Positions 15,924-23,898 of a DNA stretch of 33,575 nt are shown piece after piece. The DNA lies in assembly GCA_002420105.1 (NCBI GenBank), contig DIHJ01000017.1, forward strand, positions 1 through 33,575, read 5' to 3'. Below the pieces are notes generated by a model. The model saw only the letters and a list, made by a program, of their open reading frames with translations. It was not told where the DNA came from and ran no database searches. Numbering within the stretch: position 1 is the first letter of the stretch; the number at the start of each line of letters is the position of its first letter. Position numbers and translations under genes: made by a program. The stretch is from Nitrospira sp. UBA5699 (lineage in GTDB: Bacteria; Nitrospirota; Nitrospiria; Nitrospirales; Nitrospiraceae).

Positions 15924-16634
15924 CTATGTATCCCATCGGCGGGGACGGTGGCCGGGCGAGAAAAACGGCACGTCGGGACGTTTGAACAATCCGATCAGCG
16001 CCATCCCTGCGACGAACCCGCCGATATGGGCGAAGAAGGCCACGCCGCCCCCTTTGCTCCCGATGCTCATCCCGCCGCTCAGCAGCTGCATCACGAACCA
16101 CATCCCCAGGACGATGCCTGCCGCCACTCTTGTCATGCCGATTCCCGGCATCAGCACGAGCACGTGAGCGCGGGGGAACAAGAGCACATAGGCTCCGAGC
16201 ACGCCCGAGATCGCGCCGCTGGCCCCGACCATGGGAACGGTGGAAGAGGGATCGGTCATGGCGTGGCTCAAGGCCGCCAATAGTCCGCAGAGCAGGTAGA
16301 AGACAATGTAACGGGCATGTCCCATCACATCCTCGATGTTGTTTCCGAACACCCAGAGATAGAGCATGTTGCCGATCAGGTGCATCCACCCGCCGTGCAG
16401 AAACATGCTGGTGAACAGGGTGGCGTAGGCAGGGATCGCCACCGCCATGGTTTCCGGCAGTTCCGCTTCCCCGAACACGAGGGCGGGAATCGCACCGTAC
16501 TGGAACACGAACGCCTCTCCGGGCTGAGGGAGGAGGCTGGCCTGATACAGAAAGACCAGGACGCAGGCCACGATGAATACCACCGTGACGACGGGCGTGC
16601 TTTCCGTCGGGTTGTCGTCATGAAGCGGAATCAT
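15924..16634 (-). CDS. Rhomboid-family intramembrane serine protease
   Basis: This 236-residue protein has about six or seven membrane segments and the rhomboid active site. The catalytic serine is S139 in GASGAISG and the histidine is H203 in FAHIGGFVAG. The early segment FLHGGWMHLIGNMLYLWVFG is the conserved L1 loop and helix 2. It cleaves membrane proteins within or near the bilayer; the substrate is unknown. Because Ser, His and surrounding glycines are present, it should be active. It is the last of a minus-strand run, 12 bases after the DHH phosphoesterase gene. Confidence 0.93.
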   Translation of the reverse strand: MIPLHDDNPTESTPVVTVVFIVACVLVFLYQASLLPQPGEAFVFQYGAIPALVFGEAELPETMAVAIPAYATLFTSMFLHGGWMHLIGNMLYLWVFGNNIEDVMGHARYIVFYLLCGLLAALSHAMTDPSSTVPMVGASGAISGVLGAYVLLFPRAHVLVLMPGIGMTRVAAGIVLGMWFVMQLLSGGMSIGSKGGGVAFFAHIGGFVAGMALIGLFKRPDVPFFSPGHRPRRWDT

Positions 16635-16646
16635 GCAGCTCTCCGG

Positions 16647-17522
16647 CTACGATGAGCTGCGACGTCGATCGAGGACCGGTCGGGGGAGGGCGGCAGTATC
16701 CGGAAGCGACCCGTCGGGACCGAGCTGTACGGAAAACCCTGCGGCATGGGTATGGCCTCCTCCGCCGAACGAGGCGGCGATCGCACCGACGTCCGTTCCC
16801 TCCTCGCGCGACCGCATGCTGTAATAACGGCGCCCGTCGCGATCATGCCAGATGATGCAGAAGGGCGCGTCGGCGGACAGCCGTTCGCCGATCTGGCTTG
16901 TCAGCACGGAGCTTTGAACGGAGGGCACGGTGGCGCCTTGAAATTCGACCAGGACGGCTTGTCCCGCGAGCTTGTTGACCAGTTCATGCTCATACCGCAG
17001 GATGGCGCGTCCCTCCTGTTCCAGAATTTCCTGCTTGAAGTTGCTCCAGAGGTGAAACTCGAACGGATAGGAAGCGACGGCCGCGTTGATTTCCCGGCTC
17101 GAAGGCAGGGCCCAGGTCCAGAGGTCTTTGTCCTGGATGTATTCGAGAAGCCAGGGAGCAGGATGGGCGTGCGCCCATTCCCATGCCAGGACGGCCCCGG
17201 ATTTTTTCATGTCGAAATAGGCGTACGGCAGGCCCGCGAGGGCTTTCTCGGCCGTAATATGGTGGTCGAGGACGAGGAGGGCCTCTGCCTCCCGAGCCAT
17301 GGCTTCCAGCCGGTCGCGGGCGTAGCTGAAATCCACGATGACGACACGCTGACCGGCCAATCCGGGCGGAGGAGGATTGCCGTGTTTCACCGGAACAAAT
17401 CGCGCCTCGGGGAACCGGCGCCAAAGCGCCCAGGCGGCGCCGAACCCGTCCGCGCATTCGGCATGATAGAGCACAACCGTGGGGGGCTGAGGAAAATGTC
17501 CTTGTGGATGGGAGCCGGCCAT
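16647..17522 (-). CDS. DHH/DHHA1-family phosphoesterase
   Basis: This 291-residue protein carries the DHH phosphoesterase motifs in order: HAECADGFG (residues 20-28), VDFSY (63-67), LDHH (85-88) and DKDLW (131-135). These are the aspartate/histidine ligands of the two-manganese centre. A C-terminal DHHA1-like substrate domain ends in GGGGHTHAAGF. Family members cleave short oligonucleotides, cyclic dinucleotide products or other phosphoesters; the substrate cannot be told from sequence. I use the ATG at 17522; a GTG at 17540, six codons upstream, is possible and neither has a clear ribosome site. It precedes the rhomboid gene on the same strand. Confidence 0.86.
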   Translation of the reverse strand: MAGSHPQGHFPQPPTVVLYHAECADGFGAAWALWRRFPEARFVPVKHGNPPPPGLAGQRVVIVDFSYARDRLEAMAREAEALLVLDHHITAEKALAGLPYAYFDMKKSGAVLAWEWAHAHPAPWLLEYIQDKDLWTWALPSSREINAAVASYPFEFHLWSNFKQEILEQEGRAILRYEHELVNKLAGQAVLVEFQGATVPSVQSSVLTSQIGERLSADAPFCIIWHDRDGRRYYSMRSREEGTDVGAIAASFGGGGHTHAAGFSVQLGPDGSLPDTAALPRPVLDRRRSSS

Positions 17523-17575
17523 GTGAACGGAGCATACCACGAGCCCCGCCCAGACTAAAGCCCGTTTGTGGAAGG

Positions 17576-18631
17576 TTACAGACGATTCAGATGGTCGATC
17601 AGCTGGCGGAGTCGTGCGGCGCTCCGGCGGTTGGAGCTGAACACGAGACGGGGCAGGTCTTTCAGTTCCGGCTCGTCCAGCTCCTCCGGCAGGGCCTCCC
17701 GAAGTTCGAAGGTACCGTCCGTCAGGAGATCCGCAAACGGCTGGTGGAGCGCCGCCACCTGCTCGGGAGTAATGCGGGTTTTCAATCGCATCGCGAGTTG
17801 GCGGCCGACATACCGGATCGAGTGATAGCGTCTGTAAAATGCCCGGATTTCTTCGATCGCCTCGTCCACCGAGGTGGTGACCTTGAACAGATCAAGGTCT
17901 TCGGGATTGATCAACTTACGGGCCAGCAGTTGCCGATGGATGAAGGCGCACCACTCGTCCCAGTAGTCGCAGCCGGGCGCTTGAAGACAAACGATGGGTT
18001 GGGGGTCGCTCTTGCCGGTCTGGGCGAGGGTCAGAATTTCAAATCCCTCGTCATGGGTGCCGAAGCCGCCGGGGAACAACGCAATCGCGTTGGCTTCTTT
18101 CTGGAAAATCAGTTTCCGGGTGAAAAAGTATTTGAAAGTCACCAGTTTCGGATCGTCCGCAATGGTCGTGTTGGGGCCTTGCTCGAACGGAAGCATGATG
18201 TTCACGCCAAAGCTGTTCTCGCGGCCTGCGCCTTCCTGGGCGGCGCGCATGATGCCGTCCGCGCCTCCGGTAATGACCATGAATCCTTCTTGAACGACCC
18301 GTTTCGCGAAGGTGAAGGCGATCTGATAGTTGGGATCGTCTGCGGCCGTCCGCGCCGAACCGAAGATGCTGATCTTCCGCCGGTCGCGGTAGTCGTGGAA
18401 CACGCGGAAGGCGTGACGCAGTTCCTTCACCGCCCGGTTGACGATCTTCAGGTCGAGGGCCTCGAGATGGGCCTCATGGAGCCGCAGCATGCCGGCCAGC
18501 AGTTCCTTGATCAGCGCCGCCTGGAGATCGTCCTCCGGTCGTTCGAGCAGCAGGCGGATCTGACTCAGCATCTCGTCGTTCGACGGCAGCGCGCGCGGGC
18601 GGGTCGGGGTGGCTTTCATAGGATTGTCCAT
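17576..18631 (-). CDS. LOG-family nucleotide-monophosphate nucleosidase-like protein
   Basis: This 351-residue protein has a central LOG (Lonely Guy, TIGR00730-like) domain at about residues 85-260, with GGADGIM at 122-128 and the active-site signature PGGFGTHDE at 187-195. Family enzymes hydrolyse the N-glycosidic bond of nucleoside 5'-monophosphates, and older annotations call them lysine decarboxylases. The N-terminal about 80 residues and C-terminal about 90 residues are helical extensions not present in minimal LOG proteins of about 190 residues. The ATG at 18631 lacks a clear ribosome site; a second in-frame ATG at 18619 is an alternative. Confidence 0.85.
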   Translation of the reverse strand: MDNPMKATPTRPRALPSNDEMLSQIRLLLERPEDDLQAALIKELLAGMLRLHEAHLEALDLKIVNRAVKELRHAFRVFHDYRDRRKISIFGSARTAADDPNYQIAFTFAKRVVQEGFMVITGGADGIMRAAQEGAGRENSFGVNIMLPFEQGPNTTIADDPKLVTFKYFFTRKLIFQKEANAIALFPGGFGTHDEGFEILTLAQTGKSDPQPIVCLQAPGCDYWDEWCAFIHRQLLARKLINPEDLDLFKVTTSVDEAIEEIRAFYRRYHSIRYVGRQLAMRLKTRITPEQVAALHQPFADLLTDGTFELREALPEELDEPELKDLPRLVFSSNRRSAARLRQLIDHLNRL

Positions 18632-18719
18632 GCGTATAAACGGGAGATCCGTGAATCTCAGATCGAGAAAAAATTCTATCAGTTGGGCGCCGATTGGTCA
18701 AAGAAGTACGGTCGGACGG

Positions 18720-19493
18720 TCAGGCGCGGTCGGGCGAGTGCGGAATCGCCTGGAGGGCCCAGGCTTTCAGGCGGGCGAGATCGGCATTCGACAGATCGGC
18801 AAATTGCGCTTCGATGGCGAACAGTTTTCTGTCCGGTCGATCGCCGGCATCGGACGCAACGGGTTCGCAGGTCATGACTTTTCCCTGAACGGTCAAGGGC
18901 GTGTTTTGACCGGGAAGGGAAAACGCCAGGACGATGCGGGTCTTGCTCTTGAGCTTTGCGGCCGATTCGATGCGGGCGCCCGCATGACTGAGTTGCACGA
19001 CCATGGCATTCTGAGCCTGTCGGTGCGCGAGACGGTCGTCGAGGACGGTGACGACGGCCGGAATGTTGGTCTGACGTCTGGGCGGCGTCAGCATCAGATC
19101 TTGCGCGCTGAGGACGCCGACCGGTTGGTTCTGTTTGGTGACGATCAGCAGCGAGGCTCCCGTCGCCAGCATCATCATGGATGCCTCTTCCAGAGCCTGG
19201 TCGTACTCGATGAACTGCACGGGACGCGTCATGATGGTACGCACCTCGATTTCGTGGGGCTCGAGCCCCTGGGCGACGACCTTTTTCACGATGTCGCTGG
19301 GCGTCATGAGCCCGAAAATCGTATCGGTTTCCTTGATCAGGAGACAGGACGCACGCTCCCGCTCAAGGAGCAACGCCGCCTCGCTGACGGAGACATCGCC
19401 CGGAACCTGCACGACTCCTGGTGTCATCATATGGGCTACCACGGTTGGTACGATATTGACGGCCTTGGGGGGGTGTTCGTTCGGCCTCGGCAT
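18720..19493 (-). CDS. CBS-pair protein with PilZ-like C-terminal domain
   Basis: This 257-residue cytosolic protein has two CBS motifs (about residues 15-75 and 82-137) that usually bind adenine nucleotides. The C-terminal region (about 148-245) resembles PilZ, the c-di-GMP receptor fold. RLAHR at 154-158 fits the RxxxR loop, and QLSHAG at 167-172 resembles the second motif (D/N)xSxxG, but with Gln in the first position. It may join an adenylate signal to c-di-GMP, or the PilZ domain may be degenerate. There are no membrane segments. An extended -10 promoter precedes it. The PilZ call is from motifs only. Confidence 0.72.
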   Translation of the reverse strand: MPRPNEHPPKAVNIVPTVVAHMMTPGVVQVPGDVSVSEAALLLERERASCLLIKETDTIFGLMTPSDIVKKVVAQGLEPHEIEVRTIMTRPVQFIEYDQALEEASMMMLATGASLLIVTKQNQPVGVLSAQDLMLTPPRRQTNIPAVVTVLDDRLAHRQAQNAMVVQLSHAGARIESAAKLKSKTRIVLAFSLPGQNTPLTVQGKVMTCEPVASDAGDRPDRKLFAIEAQFADLSNADLARLKAWALQAIPHSPDRA

Positions 19494-19564
19494 CGGTAGA
19501 ACCCTCTCCCGATTCGTTCCTTACCAACGATTCGTGAGGGCCCGGCCCCCTGCGGCGTAAGCCA

Positions 19565-19573
19565 AGTATAGCA
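19565..19573 (-). promoter_or_regulatory. Extended -10 promoter for the CBS-PilZ-like gene
   Basis: On the minus strand TGC is followed directly by TATACT (19570-19565), an extended -10 element with five of six matches. No good -35 box is visible. A start about 7 bases downstream would give a leader of about 65 bases. Confidence 0.5.
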
Positions 19574-19604
19574 GACAGGGTTCCCTCACCCAGGTCGGCC
19601 TCTT

Positions 19605-19637
19605 CCCTTGTCAAACAAGGGTTTCGAGGACTAGACT
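19605..19637 (+). promoter_or_regulatory. Sigma-70 promoter with overlapping 17-base palindrome
   Basis: TTGTCA (19608-19613) and TAGACT (19632-19637) are 18 bases apart, upstream of the MNIO gene. The perfect inverted repeat CCCTTGT-CAA-ACAAGGG (19605-19621) covers the -35 box, as a repressor operator would. A transcription start near 19644 makes the TTG at 19648 an unlikely start codon and favours GTG at 19672. Confidence 0.5.
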
Positions 19638-19671
19638 AGGCCAATTATTGTCTCAGTACAAGGGGCGGGCA

Positions 19672-21156
19672 GTGGGAAGTTTCCCCTCGGTTGAACAAGA
19701 TTTCAGACGTCGGGTCAGCCTGATTCCCGGGCTCGGTTTGGGCCTGTCCGTCGACGTGTACTCGCCGGACCTCTTTGAACTGATGAGCCGGTTTGCCGGA
19801 GAGGAATCTTCCCCCGGGTATCTCGAAATTTTTCGAGCGACCGTCCCGGCCCTGAAAACGGTGCGGCGGCATTTCCCCGCAAGCCGGTTGACCTACCACG
19901 GAGAAGGCCTGTGGGTTACTCAGCCGGAGTTCTCCGGCACGCCGTTCGTGAAGGAAGAACTCAACGAAGTCGCCAGGCAACTGGCCGTCATCCAGAGTCC
20001 CTGGCTCAACCACGAATGCGCCACGAAGCAAATGGCCGGCTATTCGTTCGGCACCTATCTCCCACCATTATGTACGGCTGAAAGCGCCAGGGTCGTCGCC
20101 GACAACATTGCCTTGGTCCAGGAGACGCTGGACGGGGCATACCGGCAGAGGCAAAGTTGCGGGCCGTTGTTTCTCCTGGAACTGCCGCCGCTGACCTATT
20201 TCTCGGCGGGAACGATCTCCGTCCCGCACTTCTTCCGGACCGTGGCGGATCTGGTACCCTGCGGACTCGTGCTCGATATCGGGCACCTCTGGACGGTGTA
20301 CCGCTACACGTCGGTCAGGCGGGACCTGCCGCTTGACCGGTTCGTTGAACGCTTCCTGGAGGAGTTCCCTTTGGAGCGGGTGGTCGAAATACATGTCGCG
20401 GGCTTGGCCTGCCATGAGTCCGACGGTCCGGTGCGGCAGGACGACGCAGCTCCGGAATGGATCGATGCGCATGCGGCGCCGATCCGGCCGGTTTCGTTGG
20501 AGATGCTCGAACAGGTGCTGGCTCATCCCCGGCTCGTCCAGCTCCGCGGCGTCGCGTTGGAAGTCGACACGAAGCCCGTCCCCCGCATCGTCGAGGAGTT
20601 TCGCGCGGCCGCCAAGCGGTTCGGCCCCATGATCGAGCGGAAAACGGCGGAGTGCGCCGCACACACCGGCACGCTCACGCGATCCGCAACGCACCGTATC
20701 GAGCGGCGCCACGCGAGCGACATCGACCGGCAACGCCTGCAAGACGCCTATGTCCGCTATGCGAGGATTGCATCGGGTCAGCAGCCGCCGGCCGGCCCGG
20801 AATGGCAGGGGGTGGCGGAGGATTCCACCGGCCTTGATCGATACCGGCGGCACTATCTGCCGCACGAGATACTCCATTGGGGCGGGGAGGTCACGCAGAT
20901 GTTTCCCGACAGCTGCCGTGCATTGGCCGACGCGGGAGTCCCGCTCGACGGTCTCGTGGCCTGGTGGTTTCAGAAGGCGAGGCCGGTCGACCAACCCTAC
21001 GATTTTTTCCTGCTGAAGATCGAGCGCGTGCTTGCGTTCGTCGGCGAGCGGGCTCCGGCGCTGCTCGCGCTGGCGGAACGGGAAGCCGGCGCGTTGCGCC
21101 GGGCCTATGCCGAGGCGAGCGACACGGTCGAGCCATCCCCGGAGCCGGTCCGATGA
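19672..21156 (+). CDS. DUF692/MNIO-family iron oxidase fused to an unknown C-terminal domain
   Basis: The N-terminal about 310 residues match the DUF692 or MNIO family (multinuclear non-heme iron oxidative enzymes such as MbnB and TglH, which modify cysteine peptides). The TIM-barrel metal-ligand segments are visible: YHGEG with H76, NHE with H114 and E115, E170 in LLEL, DIGH with D202 and H205, EIHVAG with E239 and H241, DAH with D265 and H267, and E297 in LEVD. The final about 165 residues form a separate domain with HEILHWGGEV and YDFFLLKIERVLAF that I do not recognise; MNIO enzymes usually act with a separate partner protein. No cysteine-rich precursor peptide was seen nearby. GTG 19672 has an AGGGG box. 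The stop overlaps the dihydrouridine synthase start (ATGA). Confidence 0.82.
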   Translation: MGSFPSVEQDFRRRVSLIPGLGLGLSVDVYSPDLFELMSRFAGEESSPGYLEIFRATVPALKTVRRHFPASRLTYHGEGLWVTQPEFSGTPFVKEELNEVARQLAVIQSPWLNHECATKQMAGYSFGTYLPPLCTAESARVVADNIALVQETLDGAYRQRQSCGPLFLLELPPLTYFSAGTISVPHFFRTVADLVPCGLVLDIGHLWTVYRYTSVRRDLPLDRFVERFLEEFPLERVVEIHVAGLACHESDGPVRQDDAAPEWIDAHAAPIRPVSLEMLEQVLAHPRLVQLRGVALEVDTKPVPRIVEEFRAAAKRFGPMIERKTAECAAHTGTLTRSATHRIERRHASDIDRQRLQDAYVRYARIASGQQPPAGPEWQGVAEDSTGLDRYRRHYLPHEILHWGGEVTQMFPDSCRALADAGVPLDGLVAWWFQKARPVDQPYDFFLLKIERVLAFVGERAPALLALAEREAGALRRAYAEASDTVEPSPEPVR

Positions 21157-22334
21157 ATTTCTGGAAAGCCCTTCCGCGTCCGGTGCTCGGACTCTCGCCC
21201 ATGGACGGAGTAACGGATGCGACGTTCCGCCGCATGGTGTCCCGACTGGGGAAACCGGATGTGACCTTTACCGAGTTCACCCACGTCCATGACGTCTGCC
21301 GGGGACCCGAGTTCCTCCTGGATTCGCTCATCTACCATGAAGACGAACGTCCCATCGTGGCCCAGCTCTATGGAAAGGATCCCGAGCTCTTCTACCAAGC
21401 GGCGCATGCGGTCTGTGAGTTGGGGTTCGACGGATTGGACATCAATATGGGGTGTCCGTCGCGGAACGTGGCGTCATCGGGATCGGGAGCGGGGTTGATT
21501 CGAACGCCGGATCTCGCCCACGCGATCATGCGCGCCGCGCGTCAGGGGATCGCCGATTGGGCGGCGGGCCAGACGCCGGAGGGGGCCGGCATCAAACCGG
21601 CGAGAGCCGAGTCGATTCGCCGCTTGAACGAGCGACGCGGATGCGGAACCCCGCCCGTTCGGAGAGCCATTCCGGTTTCGGTGAAGACCCGTCTGGGCTA
21701 CGACGAGATCATTGTCGAGCGCTGGATCGAGCACCTGCTGATCGAGTCTCCGTCGGTGATTTCGCTGCACGGCCGGACGTTGCAGCAGATGTATCGCGGA
21801 GAAGCCGACTGGTCCGCGATCGCCCGGGCGGCTCGCGTCGTTCGGGGTACCGGCACGATGCTGTTCGGCAACGGCGACGTGCAGAGTTTGCAGGAGATCG
21901 TCCGGCGCGTCCGGGAGACGGGCGTCGACGGAGTCCTGGTCGGGCGCGCGGCGCTCGGAGCGCCCTGGTTTTTCCGGGGCGGCGAAGCGGTTCGGCGCGC
22001 CGTCAGAACGGAGGAGCCCGTCGGGACGGAGCCCTGGCAGCCGTCGCTTGCCGCGCGGTTTGATATTCTGCTCGAACATGCCAGGGAGTTCGAATCGCAC
22101 TGCGGTCGGGATCAATTCCGGCGCATGCGCAAGCATCTCGGCTGGTATTGCAAAGGGTTTCCCCATGCGGCGGCGCTCAGAGCCGAGCTGTTTCGCGTGT
22201 CCTCCGTCGCGGAGGTGGAAGCCGTCCTGGCCGACTATCTGGCCAGCCGGATCCTCGATGCGAAAGACGAGCGGGACGGTCTCCGGGCCGGCGACGCCGA
22301 TGACATGACCTCGCTGGTCTCACGATGCGGGTAG
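21153..22334 (+). CDS. dus: tRNA-dihydrouridine synthase
   Basis: This 393-residue FMN enzyme reduces uridines in tRNA D-loops. The N-terminal LSPMDGVTD, the catalytic cysteine C101 in NMGCPSRNV, VKTRLGY, SLHGRTLQQMYRGEADW and FGNGDV are family landmarks. There is an insertion of roughly 30 residues between about 132 and 170, before the VSVKTR strand, that ordinary Dus proteins lack. The ATG at 21153 overlaps the stop of the MNIO gene, so the two are translationally coupled; the frame is open upstream but that part does not resemble Dus. I cannot assign DusA, DusB or DusC. Confidence 0.92.
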   Translation: MNFWKALPRPVLGLSPMDGVTDATFRRMVSRLGKPDVTFTEFTHVHDVCRGPEFLLDSLIYHEDERPIVAQLYGKDPELFYQAAHAVCELGFDGLDINMGCPSRNVASSGSGAGLIRTPDLAHAIMRAARQGIADWAAGQTPEGAGIKPARAESIRRLNERRGCGTPPVRRAIPVSVKTRLGYDEIIVERWIEHLLIESPSVISLHGRTLQQMYRGEADWSAIARAARVVRGTGTMLFGNGDVQSLQEIVRRVRETGVDGVLVGRAALGAPWFFRGGEAVRRAVRTEEPVGTEPWQPSLAARFDILLEHAREFESHCGRDQFRRMRKHLGWYCKGFPHAAALRAELFRVSSVAEVEAVLADYLASRILDAKDERDGLRAGDADDMTSLVSRCG

Positions 22335-22978
22335 TTCTCGCGTCGACCTCGCCCCGTCGTCGAGACTTGTTTGCCCTCCTCGGGATTCCCTTCGAGGTTC
22401 GGACCCCCGCCTTTGAAGAGCGCGTCGTTCCAGGCCGGACCGGAGACGACTTGGCCGCCGGGTTTTCGCAAGGCAAGGCCGCGTCGGTCGCTGCGGATGA
22501 TCCGGAAGCCCTCGTCCTCGGCAGCGATACCTTGATCGAACTGGAGGGGGAGCTCTTGGGGAAGCCCGTCGACCTGGCCGAGGCGCGGGCCATGCTTCGG
22601 CGCATGGCCGGGCGCGCGCATCTGGTTCATACCGCCGTGACGGTGGTCTGCCGGGCCCGCCCGTTCGAGGCAACGGAGGTTTCGACCGCCCGGGTCAGGA
22701 TGAAACCCTTCGATGCCGGCGCCCATGAGCGGTATCTTGCCACCGGCGACAGCCTCGGGAAAGCCGGCGCCTATTCGATCCAGGGGCCCGGCGGCGACCT
22801 GATCGAGCGGCTTGAAGGAGACTTCCCGACCGTCGTCGGGCTGCCGCTTCGGCTCGTCGCCGCGCTGTTGACGCAGGCCGGGGTAACGGTGCCGGTCGAT
22901 GTGGAGCGGCTGTATGCGACCATGCCGTACGGAAACTGGTCGCGTTTCCAGGTTGCCTCCCGTCATATCGGAGGCTGA
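22325..22978 (+). CDS. maf: Maf-family nucleoside triphosphate pyrophosphatase
   Basis: This 217-residue protein belongs to the Maf/YhdE/YceF family, which hydrolyses dTTP/UTP or modified nucleotides to monophosphates. The N-terminal phosphate site is LASTSPRRRDL (residues 5-15), the catalytic GSDT follows at 67-70, and GKPVDLAEARAML and GAYSIQG are present. Its ATG lies inside the end of the Dus gene (10-base overlap), giving a three-gene coupled unit with the MNIO protein. The C-terminus after about residue 190 is slightly longer than usual. The substrate subtype cannot be fixed by eye. Confidence 0.93.
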   Translation: MRVVLASTSPRRRDLFALLGIPFEVRTPAFEERVVPGRTGDDLAAGFSQGKAASVAADDPEALVLGSDTLIELEGELLGKPVDLAEARAMLRRMAGRAHLVHTAVTVVCRARPFEATEVSTARVRMKPFDAGAHERYLATGDSLGKAGAYSIQGPGGDLIERLEGDFPTVVGLPLRLVAALLTQAGVTVPVDVERLYATMPYGNWSRFQVASRHIGG

Positions 22979-23008
22979 TTGCAAAGGGGGGAGCGCTTTG
23001 CGTAGAAT
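22979..23008 (+). promoter_or_regulatory. Sigma-70 promoter for the exported protein gene
   Basis: TTGCAA (22979-22984) and TAGAAT (23003-23008) are 18 bases apart, immediately after the Maf stop codon and 34 bases before the next ATG. The -10 box matches at five of six positions and the -35 at four. Confidence 0.5.
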
Positions 23009-23042
23009 GCCGCCACTCATTCGTTCTTGTACGGAGGCTGTC

Positions 23043-23696
23043 ATGGTTGCTCAAGGGAACAGGGGCTGGTGGGGTGTGGCGGGACTGATGGGGATCCTGA
23101 TGGTGGGAATCAGCCCGGCCCATGCCATCGACGTGAAGTTGTCGATGGAGGACGCCCAGAAGGCCCTTGAGGCAGGCCGTGCGCCGATGGAGAAGGCCAA
23201 TACTCCCGAAGACGTGAAGAAAGTGCTCCAACAGGCCTCGATGGTCACGCGGGTGGGCGCCGATCCCGAGAAGGATTCCTGCGGAGCCAGCGCCGTCCTG
23301 CGGACGAAGCGCTATCGGCTGGAAGCCTTCGGCCGGCAGGAAGCCTCCGAATCCAAGAAGCGGAAGACGGATATCCGTATGCCGGAGGAGTTCATCAAGA
23401 AAGTCGTCGACATGCCGAACATGGAAGTCGAAGTGCAACTCTGCGGGGACGATGAGTATTTTGCGGAAGGCGCACTGATCGAATTGCAGCAGGGCACCAA
23501 GAAGGTCAAAGCCATCGACGTCGGGAAGGCCGAACGGGGACGCAAGAACGAAGGCAGCGGTCCGGCGTACCGTTCCCGTTTTACCGCGGTGTTCGCCTAT
23601 GAGAGTTTTGATCCGAACGCCGCCTCCGTCTTTGTCATCAACCTGCAGGACGGCAAAGAGGTCCGCATCAACGCCGATTTTTCGAAGGTGAAATAG
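23043..23696 (+). CDS. Exported protein of unknown function
   Basis: This 217-residue protein has a classical signal peptide (hydrophobic 9-24, predicted cut after AHA at residue 28). The mature part has an N-terminal helical region (about 30-70), then a mixed beta-rich domain. It has two cysteines, C80 and C134, that could form one disulfide, and no recognisable catalytic motif. I do not recognise the family. GGAGG five bases before the ATG at 23043 and the promoter just upstream support this start. A strong hairpin follows the gene, so it is probably a single-gene transcript separate from the MNIO-dus-maf unit. Confidence 0.75.
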   Translation: MVAQGNRGWWGVAGLMGILMVGISPAHAIDVKLSMEDAQKALEAGRAPMEKANTPEDVKKVLQQASMVTRVGADPEKDSCGASAVLRTKRYRLEAFGRQEASESKKRKTDIRMPEEFIKKVVDMPNMEVEVQLCGDDEYFAEGALIELQQGTKKVKAIDVGKAERGRKNEGSGPAYRSRFTAVFAYESFDPNAASVFVINLQDGKEVRINADFSKVK

Positions 23697-23767
23697 GGAA
23701 TTCGCCCCGACATCCCTTCGCCGCCCCCTTCCGGGAATTCTTCACTCCGCCGGGCCTGTATCGTTTT

Positions 23768-23789
23768 CCACCCTGCTGTCGCAGGGTGG
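23768..23789 (+). terminator. Perfect 9-bp hairpin, probable terminator
   Basis: CCACCCTGC pairs with GCAGGGTGG around a TGTC loop, 71 bases after the exported protein gene. It lacks a true T-run afterward (TCCCTCCTTT only), so termination may be inefficient or factor-assisted. Its right arm overlaps a candidate sigma-54 promoter. Confidence 0.5.
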
Positions 23790-23802
23790 TCCCTCCTTTG
23801 CA
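23787..23802 (+). promoter_or_regulatory. Candidate sigma-54 promoter upstream of the NtrC-type regulator
   Basis: TGGTCCCTCCTTTGCA has the obligatory GG-N10-GC spacing and a perfect TTGCA -12 element; the -24 element TGGTCC departs from TGGCAC at two positions. The implied start near 23813 leaves a leader of about 155 bases containing a nested hairpin. Confidence 0.4.
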
Positions 23803-23857
23803 CAAGACCATGGGAAAGACCCTGATTTCGTGATCTGATCACACGAGCAGGGGATAT

Positions 23858-23898
23858 TTGCCCCAATTGCAGTGGGCCTCTGTTGCAAAAAGGGGCAA
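23858..23898 (+). promoter_or_regulatory. Nested inverted repeat in the regulator leader
   Basis: Outer arms TTGCCCC (23858-23864) and GGGGCAA (23892-23898) enclose inner arms TTGCA (23867-23871) and TGCAA (23884-23888), separated by a small AA/AAA internal loop. The result is a 12-bp two-part stem with a 12-base loop. It may be an operator or an RNA hairpin 70 bases before the start codon. Confidence 0.5.

Noticed and set aside
23872..23887. Second sigma-54 site, TGGGCC...TTGCA
   Set aside because: The spacing between GG and GC is nine bases instead of the strict ten.
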